A DNA stretch of 64,000 bases from Dryas octopetala (GCA_963921425.1 OY992832.1:15536835-15600834); one strand, 5' to 3'. Counted from the stretch's first letter, positions 38,061 to 49,700 are shown. Translations and numbers: made by a program. Notes: generated from the sequence alone by a model not told the origin.

Positions 38061-38859
38061 ATATCAGTTTTTTTTCACCTAAAAAATGATATGAATACAT
38101 AAATTTGAGCCTGTACATAAATTTGTGCAGCCATAAAATCTTCCATGCATTCTCATTCCATATATTTCAATAATCACCAATAACAATATTCAAAGCTGCC
38201 TACATGTACATAATCACCAATAACAATACAAATATCCAACAAGATAACCATATATATATTTTTTGTTTTGTAGAGGTCTAAACATACCATGCCACCAGCC
38301 TAATAACTAAGGCAATATTGCCTAAACCCTGCTTGTTAAGACCTTTACAAAACCAAAACAATGTACCAAACGCTGCCCACATGTACAAAATAACATGACA
38401 GCACCTAGCCTAATTAATCTGCAAATCAGCACTATGTCTAGCTAGCTAGCTAGTTCTATCTTCAATTCTGCCATCCTTTACAAAATAGTCATGGCAGCAT
38501 GTATGATCTAATTAAAAGCACCAAATCTTCAATCTTCTTCCATGCTTTACAAAAAATGAGCATGCACGACAGCTTTCTTCTATCCACAAAAAAGGCAAAA
38601 TGCACACCACCTACCAATTAACTTGTCGGTAAATACTTAGTTCACTTGTTTAATTAGAAAACTTTTTGTGATGTAAATGGAGGATGTATGTGCAGAATGG
38701 TTAACTTCAGGAAATTAAAATGCTAATAATGTTAATACGTTAATCAATATATTTTAGGGGAATCTCAACTATTTGCAAACATCCATAAGAGAAATTCTTC
38801 ATTTTCAGACAAATTGAATAGCCCTGAGTTTGTCCAAAAGGCAAAGCACTATTCATTAC

Positions 38860-39711
38860 CTGTATCAAATTAACCGCTTGCTTGACAGCCCATCCAAATA
38901 AACTCAAACCAACAAGAACAGAAAGAGGTGTAATATGATTTGCAAGATCCATGAAAACCTGAAAGAAGGAAAAATTCAGAAACCAAAATAATCTGGGAAT
39001 ACCCTCTTTACATCCAAGAAAAACTGCAGCACTTACATCAATCAAATTATCAGTTTCGTTCTTTGCAAGAAGAAATAGAATTATATAAAGCACCTGCAGA
39101 GTAAACAATCGAATCAAGTTAAGAGCAGGAACTACACCTATTGAAAAATTTCTATAGGTAGATAGACAAACCATGTTACAATTACCTCACATGCCACACA
39201 ACAATAAGCCATAAACATTCGATTCCCATAGTATGCTTTAAAAAGCCAATTAGTGCTGTCTTTCACATCTTTGTGACTAGCCTTGCCTAACAGGAAAGTA
39301 CTGCAAATAAATGTATTGAAGTGTAAGCATAATATATTTAATGGATCAAATAAAATAAATTCGTCCAATAGATTAAGCTAATAAAATATATAAGAACATT
39401 ACCTGTACATCTGAAGCCAGTGGCTGCCAATATCTAAGGCAAGCAATGAGAGGAAAACCAAGCCAGGCCTGCATTGACATCCCACCAAAAGCTAATATAA
39501 ACATGCATACATGGATACAGCAACAAGTAGACAATAAATAAAATGTTTTACCTATATACTTGTGAAAGAATGACCAAGAGACAAGCAGTGCTTATCCTGA
39601 GATACAAGACATGTTAATCAATATGGTCAATATAAATAAGAAATCATTTAAGCAATACCTGAAATTAGTACATGTTTCTATTTTCTTGTGCATGTGTGTG
39701 TGTGTGTGTCT

Positions 39712-39745
<34 letters not shown>

Positions 39746-41253
39746 AAAGATCACCTGTCTGTTACCATGTCCAAAACAGCTCCAAAGGTCGAAACTGAAC
39801 CAGGAAGGGGGAAAAAGCTTAATCGAATGCAACATTTTAAGGGTTTGCTTATGATCAATTACCAATTTCTGCTCATAATATGCAATAAGATAACTTAATC
39901 ACACATGCCAACAAAAAAACTCTTCCTTACAGTCAATCAGGCCACAGAAAAAAAGACAGCACTTCAGTAATGTAACTATTTTAAGGTTCACTAGAATAAG
40001 AAATCTCCTATCCGTAATATACTGCAATCTCTAAAATAAGGAGACACTGATGGTTAAATTTCTGTATAGAGATCTAATAGTCGAATATAAAACTGTATTG
40101 TCTAGCTCTGTATAACAGTATAATATGAAGATAATTCAAGTCAACCGCACCATGTACAGTGAGAAAGTGCAAATCAGGGTCAAGAAATGTAGCCCCTATA
40201 GAACTGAAAGGCAAATGAGTTGGTGAAGTCAAAATGATCTTGATAAGTGTGTACTGAGTGGATACTGTTAGTGATAATCATCTTGATACAATATACTAAC
40301 CATGCACTCAAAAGTGCAAAAGTGCAACAATTTGTTTGTGCTAATGTATATATGCACAAACTACACAATCCTTCCAATCAAAAACAACATTGCAAACTAC
40401 ACAATCCTTCCAATCAAAAACAACATTGCAAACTACACAAAATCCCATACCTTGATTGAATTTGCGAGCACACCAACCATCTATGCCATCACAGACAAAG
40501 CTGGAACAGCAAATTTAATCATATTATACCCAACACAGACGAATTGAACAAGATGGCTTAAACACTAATGTTGCATTTGGATTGCAGTTTTGAAAGGAAA
40601 GATTTAGACTTGACTATTTAGTTTAAATTGTGTTTGCATCAAATGTTTAGGGAAGAAAGCATAAAAAGAGAGTTTTGACCATTTTTGTTGTGGGTTGAAA
40701 ATTGCTCTACATTAGTGATTTCAAGGTGAAATTGAAATAACCTATTTGTCTTCAGTATTTGAAATTCAATCTACCCATTTCAAATATTCAAATTCACATA
40801 TGGATTTCATCAACATACAAAAAGTAAATAAATGAACTAATACTTTTAAAATCTTATTGAACAATTTACATTGATAATTCAATCCAAAACTCTTCCTCTA
40901 AATCCAGAAATCCAAACACAACATAAATGAATTCCAGAAAAGCATTAATTCTCACCTGAAAAAATAGAGAACGGAGAAAAGCTGTTTGTTGGAGAAGCAT
41001 TGGGCAAAGGCAAAACAGTTCATAAGAATCCTTATGTAGCCTGCATTCCCAGTAAGCATAAAATCATTTCAGAAAAAGAAAATATACTTTCAGTTAAGTT
41101 TGCAATGTAGTATTAAAGTAACATGCTTTCAAGAACATGTAAACAAAACACATGTCAAGCATAGAAATACTTACCAATTATATTGGGTATGTAAAGGTAG
41201 ACTGACAGTTTTGTTAGCCTTTGTTTTGGTTGTGGTACAGATTTCTTGGCCAT
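38860..41253 (-). pseudogene. PIS1: Captured phosphatidylinositol synthase gene, 3'-truncated
   Basis: Nine coding exons on the minus strand: 41253-41175, 41040-40956, 40500-40451, 39794-39755, 39596-39552, 39468-39403, 39300-39186, 39093-39037 and 38958-38860. Together they make 636 nt, or 212 codons, in one open frame with GT-AG introns throughout. The product (MAKKSVPQPKQ...) matches plant CDP-diacylglycerol-inositol 3-phosphatidyltransferase, the ER membrane enzyme that makes phosphatidylinositol. The motif DGx2ARx8Gx3Dx3D is intact (DGWCAR, then G, D and D across exons 3-4). Arabidopsis PIS1 has about 227 aa, so the missing part is the short last exon of about 15 codons. Reading on into the ninth intron adds 39 novel residues before a stop at 38740. 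The gene lies wholly inside the CACTA element, so I treat it as a transduplicated fragment rather than the native locus. Confidence 0.88.
39693..39742. repeat. (TG)n(GA)n microsatellite
   Basis: A compound dinucleotide repeat in the fourth intron of the captured PIS gene, close to the donor at 39754. A useful polymorphic marker for the element. Confidence 0.85.
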
Positions 41254-41930
41254 TGAAACTTCCTTTTTAAACTTAAAATTATGTCAAATGCATTGGTTTA
41301 GCCAGTAAATGATGCTCCTGCACAAATATACATGCAACATTTTCTTGTTATAACCCATAAATTTCCTTTTTTATAACCCATTTATTGTACTTGTAAAAGC
41401 ATAAACACCAAATACATGCGAAGCAAAATGAGTGAAAATGATAACTTGTGTTTCATCTTAGTTAACAAAAAAGTATGATAACTTGGCAAAATAAGTCAAT
41501 TTAAAACATGAAATATGAAAAAGTGAAATAGGAGTATAGTTCAGCTAGTAGAAGACTAATGGTTTTTTTTTAAGAGATATCTTAAAAGTAATATGTACTA
41601 ACTTTCAAAAATTGCAAGCACAAAGAAAAGATGAATACAATGCATTATGCTACTTCTGGTATTATCTTTCAACGTGGATTACATTGAACTTCCAGAAAAT
41701 TAAAGAAAACATCTTAAAAGAAAAAGTTACAGTATGAGTATTTACTTAGATGTATTTACTTAGACCTCATAGTTTAATCTGATGACCCTAACTGTGTTTT
41801 AGGCTCTTTGTACTGAAAAATAAAATTTGATTCTATAATCAACTATCATAGTAACTCTCACTAAACTCAATTATAAGACGAAAATAATCCTTGAGAAATT
41901 TCAAATAGAAAGTATTAAAGAAATGGAAAG

Positions 41931-42191
41931 ATTTATTCTTTTCACCAACTGTATATCTTACAAATCAATCTTCTGATGGTGGCCCAAAAAAAAAATCATT
42001 CTACAAAGCACCAAAATTGAAAATTACCTTTATAACTTTTCAATGGGAACTGGACGTGGGTATTTATTCTTTTCACCAACTGTATATCTTACAAATCAAT
42101 CTCCTGATGGTGGCCAAAAAAAAAAATCATTCTACAAAGCACCAAAATTGAAAATTACCTTTATAACTTTTCAATGGGAACTGGACGTGGG
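41931..42191. repeat. 131-bp tandem duplication inside the CACTA element
   Basis: About 130 bp at 41931-42060 is repeated at 42062-42191 with very few differences (for example cttctgatgg against ctcctgatgg). It lies in the intron of the captured 5'UTR. The near identity indicates a recent duplication. Confidence 0.88.
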
Positions 42192-42757
42192 TTTGGCTAT
42201 ATTTCAACCTTGAAGTGTACCCTTGCACAGCAGAAACTAAAGCCAACAAAATTTAAGTATTTTGATTAGTCAGTATGAGCTTTTCATTGGACAGAAGCAA
42301 AATAACTAAAACTCATTTTTTCTGAAGCAAAGCAACTATAAAAAGAAACCCATCATTCTAATAACTTCTAAGCACCCAGAAAGAGATCCAAAATCCTTTT
42401 TTTGTTTTCATTTTCTTCCCAAGGGTAAATCAAAACTAAAAACTCTTACCTTTTCTTACATTCTCTCAGCAACCAAACATAAAGCACGTGTAATCCACCC
42501 TAAGTCACAACATGACAATATAACCCGCTAATTCATAAATCAATTATCCTTTGCAACCACATACAAATACAGAGAAAGCTGCTCATATCTTAGATCTCAA
42601 AATCCATATTGGACTTCAGATTTTCTAATTTTTTTCCTAAATAAATATTCAGATGTAAACAATTGTATTTCCATGTGTGTACATGTGTTTATGTTCCTGT
42701 GCTTTTATATGACCTAGGGTTCAAAATAGTGAAGATATAATCAAAATCATACTTCAC

Positions 42758-43090
42758 CTGTCGAAAGGATCTTCAAGCGGTGGCGGCGATGGCAAGAGAG
42801 AGGCTGGGGTGCGACTGGTCAGGTTGTTCTTTGACGTCTGTGAATGGAGAGGCTAAGAGTCAGAGGGTGAGAGAGAGACAGAGAAGTGAGAGTGACAGAG
42901 AAGTGAGAGTACTGAGAGAGACAGACGAACTCACAATGAAGTCTGGGCCTGGAGTGGCGACGGCGACGGCGACTCCGACGATGAGTGTGTGACACTGATG
43001 AGCTGAGACAGTTTTTGCGAGATGGAATTTGCGAGAGATCGAGAGACAGATCGAGATCGAAGTGAGCTGAGAGATAGATCGACCTAGGTT
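42758..43090 (-). other. Captured 5'UTR exon of the PIS gene
   Basis: A CT-rich and GC-richer segment that stands out from the AT-rich element. On the minus strand it ends with a donor (cgacag|gtgaag), and the exon with the ATG has an acceptor aaaaag just upstream. The open frames on both strands here are UTR composition, not genes. I infer that the leader, and perhaps the core promoter, was captured along with the coding exons. Confidence 0.55.
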
Positions 43091-43159
43091 TTTAATTTTT
43101 AGTATATTCTGTATATGTCTAAGTGTTGGGACTTGGGAGTAGGACAAAAAAATTTAAGT

Positions 43160-43400
43160 CAGATAAAACACATTACATATCAGTGTAAGGATAAAAAAAT
43201 TATAAGTGTTGTTTTAAGATATCAGTTAACAATTTATACTGATGTCTTTATAAGTTCTTAGAAAAATGACAATATTATATATCAGTTGAAAAAAATCATG
43301 TGATATCTAATAAAGTTTAGAAATCAGTAAAAAAATTATCTGATATTATAATTTTTATAATATCAGTTACATTAAAATCTGATATAAAATGGGTGATATC
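43160..43400. repeat. CACTA right subterminal repeat array
   Basis: Repeated atatcagt and tgatatc words in both orientations mirror the left array and adjoin the right terminal inverted repeat. Confidence 0.72.
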
Positions 43401-43734
43401 TATTGACATTTTTCTTGTAGTGATAATTAAATAGATTATATATTGTTTTATAAGTAAGGCATAAATGATAGTTTTTGTTTAAAAATAAGAAATTATGTTT
43501 TTTATATCACAAAATATATGGCTCTATAGGTCAACCTGAACACGACACAAATATAAACATATTGGGTTAAGGTTGAACCATCCAACAGATTGAGGGCTTG
43601 GTCTTGCTACTTGTCAGTTCCAGTACCTTATCTGGTTTAGATCCTTTCTCTTAACAGGTTGAATTATATTTTACACAAATACAAAATGACATGACACGAA
43701 CACGACCTACTGACATAAATTACCACCTCTAGCA

Positions 43735-46190
43735 AAATGCTACTTTACTATTTCAGTTGACAATGGTGTATAAATAGAATTTTATGTTTACCCACCTTAT
43801 TTTTCTATTACAATTCAATTGTTAACTTAATTCAATTTTAGTGAATGGAAAAGCTCAACCAAAACCCTTTTCCAAAATGTGGATGAATAAAAAATTTTAG
43901 TAAGGGTTTAGGCATTTAGCTTCTCTTCTAAGTTCTAACCCAATCATCTGCTAACCTATCTAAAGTTTTAACTAAAAAAGACCAAGTGTCCGACATTAAA
44001 TCCTAAGGCTCACGATGAATTTGAGATTTTTTCTTTCTAAATATGCAAATTAATTTCAACGGTTGCCCACCCTCCCTTTTTTTTTTTTTTTTTTTTTTTT
44101 CTAATTGCCAGGACTCTCACACCTCCCTTCCCCCTCCACCTCCACCTAGCCCATCTCTGTTGCTCTCCATTGCTTCACGGTTTTTTATTTTACCTCCAGA
44201 TAATTAACTTCAATATGAGTGTCAAAAAGATAATACATTTCTGTCGAGTTCAAAATCATATCCAAATACATGCGTTGCTTTTATTTACTATTATCTTAAA
44301 ATAATTAAGTTATTTTAAGACTAAAGGAAACCAAAAAATATAGGCCTACACACCCACACCAAAAAAATTGAAGTTTTCTGAAATAACTTCCAAGTGTATG
44401 TAGACTTCAAAAGGTTTAATTTAAGTCTGTTAATGGTTTACATAGAGAATTAAAGTATATTTACAAATGAATCGCGAAATACTGTAGTTCTTACAAATGA
44501 ATCGCAAAATACTGTAGTATTACAAGTTTACAACCCACCTCATTTGTTTGAAAAAAAAAAATAGTAGTAGTAGTTATATGTAGTTTCATATTATAAACTC
44601 AACACTCGATTTTCCTCTTCACTCTTCAGACACGCGACTTCTTCACTCAGACATGCAATTTTCATCTTCACTAAGACACATGACTCATTCTTCTACTCGA
44701 TTATGAATCTCACAAGACTCAAATTGTAACAAGTAAGTTATATTATATTTGCATTGTCTGTTTATTTGTTTAATTGTCTTTTGTTGGTAACTTGGTATGA
44801 ATATGCATTTGAAAAGGTAAGGCTCATTACGTCTTTCCTGACTAGCAAAATTTGATATTTGTTCCTTGCTATCTCACTTTTATGTAATTTTTAAGTTACA
44901 TCTCAATAGTATTTTTATCTTAAACATATTTCTTAATGGTCATCTCATCATTACTTGAATATAGCCTTCATATAAATGCAACCACAACATCACCAAATAA
45001 TTTTTGTATAAAAGAAAAGTCTGATTTGTGTGATTTTTTTTCAATAAAAATACATGTTTGTATGCTTATCTTTCGGAAATGTAATTGTTATTTTCTTGGG
45101 AAAATACCCCTGCAGCAAAGGTATTACAAAATAAGTCCACTGATAGAGACATTTGTAGCCTTAATACCACTTCTACCATTTTGGTTGTTTACTCCTACAT
45201 ATACACCATCACATGAAGACCAAAGCAACAACAATAGAAAACCAAAAAAAGAAAGACAACAGCAACCAAAGACATCAGATGCATGCTTCACAAATAGATC
45301 GATAAGAACCACACATGCAACATCAGACATCACATGCAAAACTGATGCAATAGAAGTTCACAAGCAACATACTTTCACATGCACATCAGAAATTCAAAAT
45401 TTGTAATTTAGTATGCATTAACCTGTATAAAGGCAGGAGGCTTTCATTGTTACTTTTACGTTTTCATAAGAAAAAATAGGCAATCAGAAATCTAAGTGCT
45501 AGTTCTCAACCTCTCTCAACCTCCCTGTATTTTCCATACTCTTGTATAAGTACTCATATATGCAATAAAAATTTTCAGTTCTTATTCAAACACTCACTCT
45601 GTTTCTATTCTCTTTTAAACTTTTATTTCCTTATTTAACTAAGAGACTTTTAGTTCAAAATAGAAAACACCACTAAAAATATATGATTATATTATAAAGC
45701 CGAGTCCTTATATTAATCTTTAGAGTTCCTTTGCTCTCTAAGAGTCTTTCTATTTGTTACTCTATTGTTGTAAAGAAGATCCATGAGTTCTAGCCGTTAT
45801 TATAGCTAGAGATGCTGCATGTAGTGTTTGAGTTAATGGTGAAATGATATTTAAGGGAGATGAGAAGACCGTTTGGTAGGTAAATGTTTGAATTAGTATA
45901 TTAAAGGATATTATAGAAATAATAAGAGGTGAGAAAAATATTTTTATATTTTTTTTCAAATTTAATGTTTAAGTGTAACTGTGTAAAAATAGGACATCGA
46001 AGAAAACATAAGCACTTTTTTTATTAAATATTTTTGAAAGGTAAAAGAGGAATTGCAAAAGTATGAGGGTCAACCGGTCAACTGAGAAAATTAGGCTAGT
46101 GTATTTAGAATTTCTTTTCGGTTGTTTTTTCCTTTTTTCATGTTTAGGGATTTTCGCAATTGGGGGTTTTGGCCTACCACCTCAAATTTC
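43735..46190. other. Intergenic region with a possible LTR remnant
   Basis: AT-rich with a poly-T tract near 44079-44100. At about 45420-45600 a TATA-like tgtataaaggc is followed about 130 bp later by gcaataaaaattttc. This promoter and polyadenylation pairing is seen in retrotransposon LTRs. No TG...CA ends with a 5-bp duplication and no primer-binding site could be fixed. A 156-residue open frame at 44936-45406 has no family resemblance and I do not call it. Confidence 0.3.
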
Positions 46191-46204
46191 ATGTTCATGA
46201 AAAA

Positions 46205-48812
46205 ATGGTTACGACAGTGGAAACAATATCAGCGGCCATGGAACTGATAGACGCAAAGAAAGAGAACTTAAAGAAGGCCTTCGACGAGCTTCAAGCCAAC
46301 TCCGACGTCCTCTCTTCCTTCTCTCTCACCTGGTCCGACCTTGATTCCCACTTCACCTCCCTCCACAACTCCCTTAACCAAAAACTCCAACTCCTCCAGA
46401 CCCTCGAGTCCCAATCCCCAAACCCATCTTCCCAGATATCCCAAGACCCATCTTCATCAAACCTACCTTCTCAGAAATCACAAGACCCTTCTTCTTCATC
46501 ATGTCAGATCCCGGAAGACCCTTCTGTTTCGTCGAATTTACCGACCCAGATAGCAAAAGACCCAACTTTATCATCAGTCACATTGACCCAGATGGCAAAC
46601 GACCCCAAAACACCAAACCAGATACCAAAGGATCCGCCTTCTTCATCAATTTCGTCGACCCAGATAGCGAAAGACCCTTCTTCTTCATTAGACCCACCTG
46701 CCCGGAGCATGGCTGAGCTGAGCACAAATGGTGAGTCGGATACAGTGCCTCCTCGGCCTGAGTTGGTGGCATTTTGTGAGAAAATGGATGCAATTGGGTT
46801 GAGGAATTATATGAATGACACTAAAACTAACCGGAACACAATCCGGGCCGAGCTCCTGGGGGCTATACCGCATGCGCCGGACCCTCCGGTGATGGTTCTC
46901 AATGCAATGGAGGGGTTTTATAGCGGGAATGCGACGAATAAGGGTGATAAGGACCCGGAATTGTTTGGCGTGAGGAGAAGTTGTGTGCTGTTGTTGGAAG
47001 TGTTAATGGGAATTTCACCAAATGTAGGATTGGAAATGAGAGAAAGAGCGAAGAAGTTGGCGTTTGATTGGAAAGGGAAGGTGAGTATGGACGGTGAGAA
47101 CCCATTTGAGGCATTGGGATTCTTGCATTTGGTGACAGCTTATGGGTTGCAGTCTGAATTCAACATGGATGAGCTTATTGACCATTTTGTTATTATTGCA
47201 CGGTACAGGCAAGCTATAGAGTTGTGCCGGAAAATCGATTTGGGCGATAAGATTGCAGGTAGAATTCTATTTTAGTGGAAACCGTTATATGTCAATTTGA
47301 TGTCTATGTAATCTACGTTGGGTGCTAATTCATATTTAGTGTTATCAAAATGTTGATAGTCATAGCTGATGGATTACATTTGGTATATCTTTCGATTTTT
47401 GTAAGAAGCCTTGTCTTTTAATGGTTCTATTTCTGATCTTTATAATATGCATGACTTTAATATAACATGAGGTTCTTTGATGTTTCGGTCCGAGGATTCG
47501 TAATGGTACTAGTTTTTAAGTTGTTAATTGTGGTTACCGGGCCAAAAAAAAAAAAAAAAGAGTTGTTAACTGTGGTTGGAATATGGGTTGTTATTCAGGG
47601 GAAGAATGTTATTACTGTTCATCATGAATATAATATACAAACTTGAGTCTCTTAGTATATAAAGTTGAACTTTGCCTTTGGTTACAGAGGCCAATTTAAT
47701 ACATAAGACTTCCTGAATTTTCAGAAGTGAAGCCTCTATGAATAAGCTGTAGAAACATTAGAATACCAAACGTTAGAATGGGAATGTAAATGATTTCTTA
47801 GCCTCTTCCTGACGTATTCCAAAAGCTGGAATGGAAATTGCAAAACCATTCCATACTTAGACAGTTAGGAAAGGGAATACAATTCCTATTCCCATTTCTA
47901 GCATTCTGATCAAACAAATGGGGCTTTAGGGTAGATTCCGATTTTAATTGTAAAATGTTATGTTGTGTTTGCAGATCTGATTCAGAAACTTGTGAGTAAG
48001 GGCAAACAACTTTTGGCTGTCAAATTCATTTCTGAATTTGATCTGACAGATAAGTTCCCACCAGTTCCCCTCTTAAAAGACTATGTGAAGGAGTCTAAGA
48101 AGCTCGCTAAGAAAGTTTGTGAGGAAGGAAATAACTCTCGCAAGTCATTGGTAACTTCACATTCTTTTATAAGTAACCTAATAGCTAAAGGTTTGTCTGT
48201 GCATAGATTCATTAAGTTTCTGTGCAGAATGAGGCCACAGCTAAAGAAACCGGTGCTTTGAAATCAGTAATTAAAGTTATAGAAGACCTCAAGCTCGAAT
48301 CGCAGTATCCACCAGCTTTACTTGAAAAGGAAATTGAGAAGTTGGAGAAGGAGAAGGCAGACAGAAAACACCATGCAGCAGCTCCTGCTGCCAAGCCTGT
48401 ACAACAGCAACAGAAACAGCAGACGGCAAAGCAGCAGCTAAAGAAACAGAAGCAGCAGCAATATGGAAACAAGCGTCCTCGAATGACTGCTCCAGTTGGC
48501 TCTGCAGCAGTCTCAAATAGTGTCAGTGCAGCAGGTTTGTTGCCAGATTGCCCTGCTCCATATGGGAGCTCTGCAGCTGTACCCTATGTCATGTCGGGCT
48601 CTGCTCCTCCAATTGCCCCCTATGCGGGTTCATCAGCTGGGCAGTATGGTTTTGTGGGAGGCCAGATGAGTTTTCCTGGGAATCCAGGCCCTGCTAGTAC
48701 CCATTTATACTCATTCGAACAGTATGTGCCATCAGGCTATTATAACAGGCCAACTGTCTATGGTGGATATGGTGTACCCCATGAATACCAGCCGTCTTAC
48801 TATCCTCAGTAG
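46205..48812 (+). CDS. FRL1: FRIGIDA-like protein (FRL1/FRL2 type)
   Basis: Exons are 46205-47258, 47975-48150 and 48228-48812, giving 1815 nt (604 aa) with GT-AG introns. The N-terminus (AAMELIDAKKENLKKAFDEL) is a predicted coiled coil typical of FRL1. The Frigida domain follows (about residues 175-425: PELVAFCEKMDAIGLRNYM, EALGFLHLVTAYGL). Next are a charged coiled-coil stretch, a Gln/Lys-rich nuclear-type segment (QQQYGNKRPR) and a Pro/Gly/Tyr-rich tail ending YYPQ. FRL1 and FRL2 act with FRIGIDA to raise FLC expression in Arabidopsis. Outside Brassicaceae the target is unknown. Unusual: residues about 75-170 are an imperfect tandem repeat (TQIAKDPSSS-type) that makes the protein longer than its relatives. 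Confidence 0.9.
46400..46695 (+). repeat. Coding minisatellite in the FRIGIDA-like gene
   Basis: About seven imperfect in-frame units of 30-48 nt encode (S/T)Q(I/K/M)xxDPxxS variants such as SQISQDPSSS, TQIAKDPTLS, NQIPKDPPSS and TQIAKDPSSS. The frame is kept although unit length varies. Confidence 0.8.
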
Positions 48813-49120
48813 TGCTTGCTACTCTTTGTTTCGTTGATAGTATACTTTTGGATGGTATGATGCCTTTTGCGTTTTTTCGCAATGCTGGTTATCAGAAAAG
48901 CAAAGTCTGCTTTTTTGATCACTATGATTGTAGTACAGCAACTCGACTTAGTAATTAAGATCTGTGATTGCATGTATGGTGTCACATGTCTAATTACTTG
49001 ACAAATTTTTTTCCTGCCCAGAAGTTTGAGTCATCCATTAACTTTTTTTTTGGGTCTTTTGAAAAGTAATCAGCAGGATAATAGTATAGCTTGTTATCAT
49101 TTTTGTTGAGCACTAATTCT

Positions 49121-49700
49121 GGTGAAAAGAGTATTTTTAGGACCTTTTGATCCACTTTTTCCCTTCATAGCATTTTTCATAAAAAGGGAAAGAAATCCTC
49201 TTGTTTAGCCATTTTAGGTTCCTCCTCGCCGAATTGCCATTTGACAGGGCAAACAGATGTACCCTGGATCTCCTATGGAAAGAAATAGAATGATATTTGA
49301 TGATGTTAAGGGGGAAAAGTTGGAAAATTTGTGGGAGAGAGTTTGGTTTTGTGCATCCCTATGGGCTTCATTTTCTTCAGAGTTTAAGAGAATAATATCA
49401 TTCTATTTCTTGTGAAAAGAGTCTATTTTTAGGACTTTTTGATCCATTTTTTTCCCTTAATAGCATTTTTCATAAAAAGGGAAAGGAATCCTCTTGTTTA
49501 GCCATTTTAGAGTCCTCCTAAAATAGCATTTCAGATGTACGCAGATGTACCCAGAGTTGAGGTTGATCATTGTACATGTAGCGGATGGAAAGAAATTAAT
49601 AGAATGATATTTGATGATGTTAAGGGGGAAGAGTGGGAAAATTTGTGGAAGAGAGTCTGATTTTGGGCATCCCTATGGGCTTCATTTTCTTCAGAGTTTA
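49121..49700. repeat. 290-bp tandem duplication, possible LINE 3' remnant
   Basis: The unit starting gtgaaaagagt at 49122 recurs at 49412. Both copies contain gatatttgatgatgttaagg and catccctatgggcttcattt. Conceptual translation around the latter (ASLWASFSSEF) resembles the C-terminal region of plant non-LTR reverse-transcriptase ORFs, and the sequence trails off towards an A-rich end near 49890. The duplication is certain; the LINE origin is tentative. Confidence 0.6.

Larger units (their letters stand above)
37525..43422. mobile_element. CACTA (En/Spm) element carrying a captured PIS gene
   Basis: 5898 bp. The left terminus cactacaagaaaaatgtc continues gatagatatca, and the right terminus read inwards is cactacaagaaaaatgtc then aatagatatca: 28 of 29 positions match. 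The trinucleotide ata flanks both ends (37522-37524 and 43423-43425), the 3-bp duplication expected for CACTA elements. Both subterminal zones (about 37540-38060 and 43160-43400) are packed with tgatatc/gatatca words in both orientations, the type of transposase-binding array known in En/Spm. No transposase (TNPD/TNPA) frame is visible. Instead the interior holds nine exons and a 5'UTR exon of a phosphatidylinositol synthase gene, introns included. It is therefore nonautonomous and of Pack-CACTA type. Confidence 0.93.
36348..43733. mobile_element. Putative older hAT-like element hosting two later insertions
   Basis: The left sequence (catgtggcaattttttacatgg, near 36350) resembles the inverse of the right end (cataaattaccacctcta, near 43733). 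The interior flanks on both sides carry cacgacac/aacacga-type words common in this class of nonautonomous hAT element. Excising the 893-bp hAT and the CACTA element would leave about 0.6 kb. No clear target duplication was found, so this is an inference. Confidence 0.35.

Noticed and set aside
42780-43147. Open frames on both strands within the CACTA element
   Set aside because: Composition and the GT donor mark this as a CT-rich 5'UTR of the captured PIS gene, not a separate protein.
37525-43422. Native PIS locus flanked by chance inverted repeats
   Set aside because: The 28-bp TIRs, 3-bp duplication, subterminal arrays and the missing last exon together point to capture by a CACTA element.
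44936-45406. 156-codon open frame on the + strand
   Set aside because: No recognisable domain, biased composition, and it lies in repeat-like DNA.
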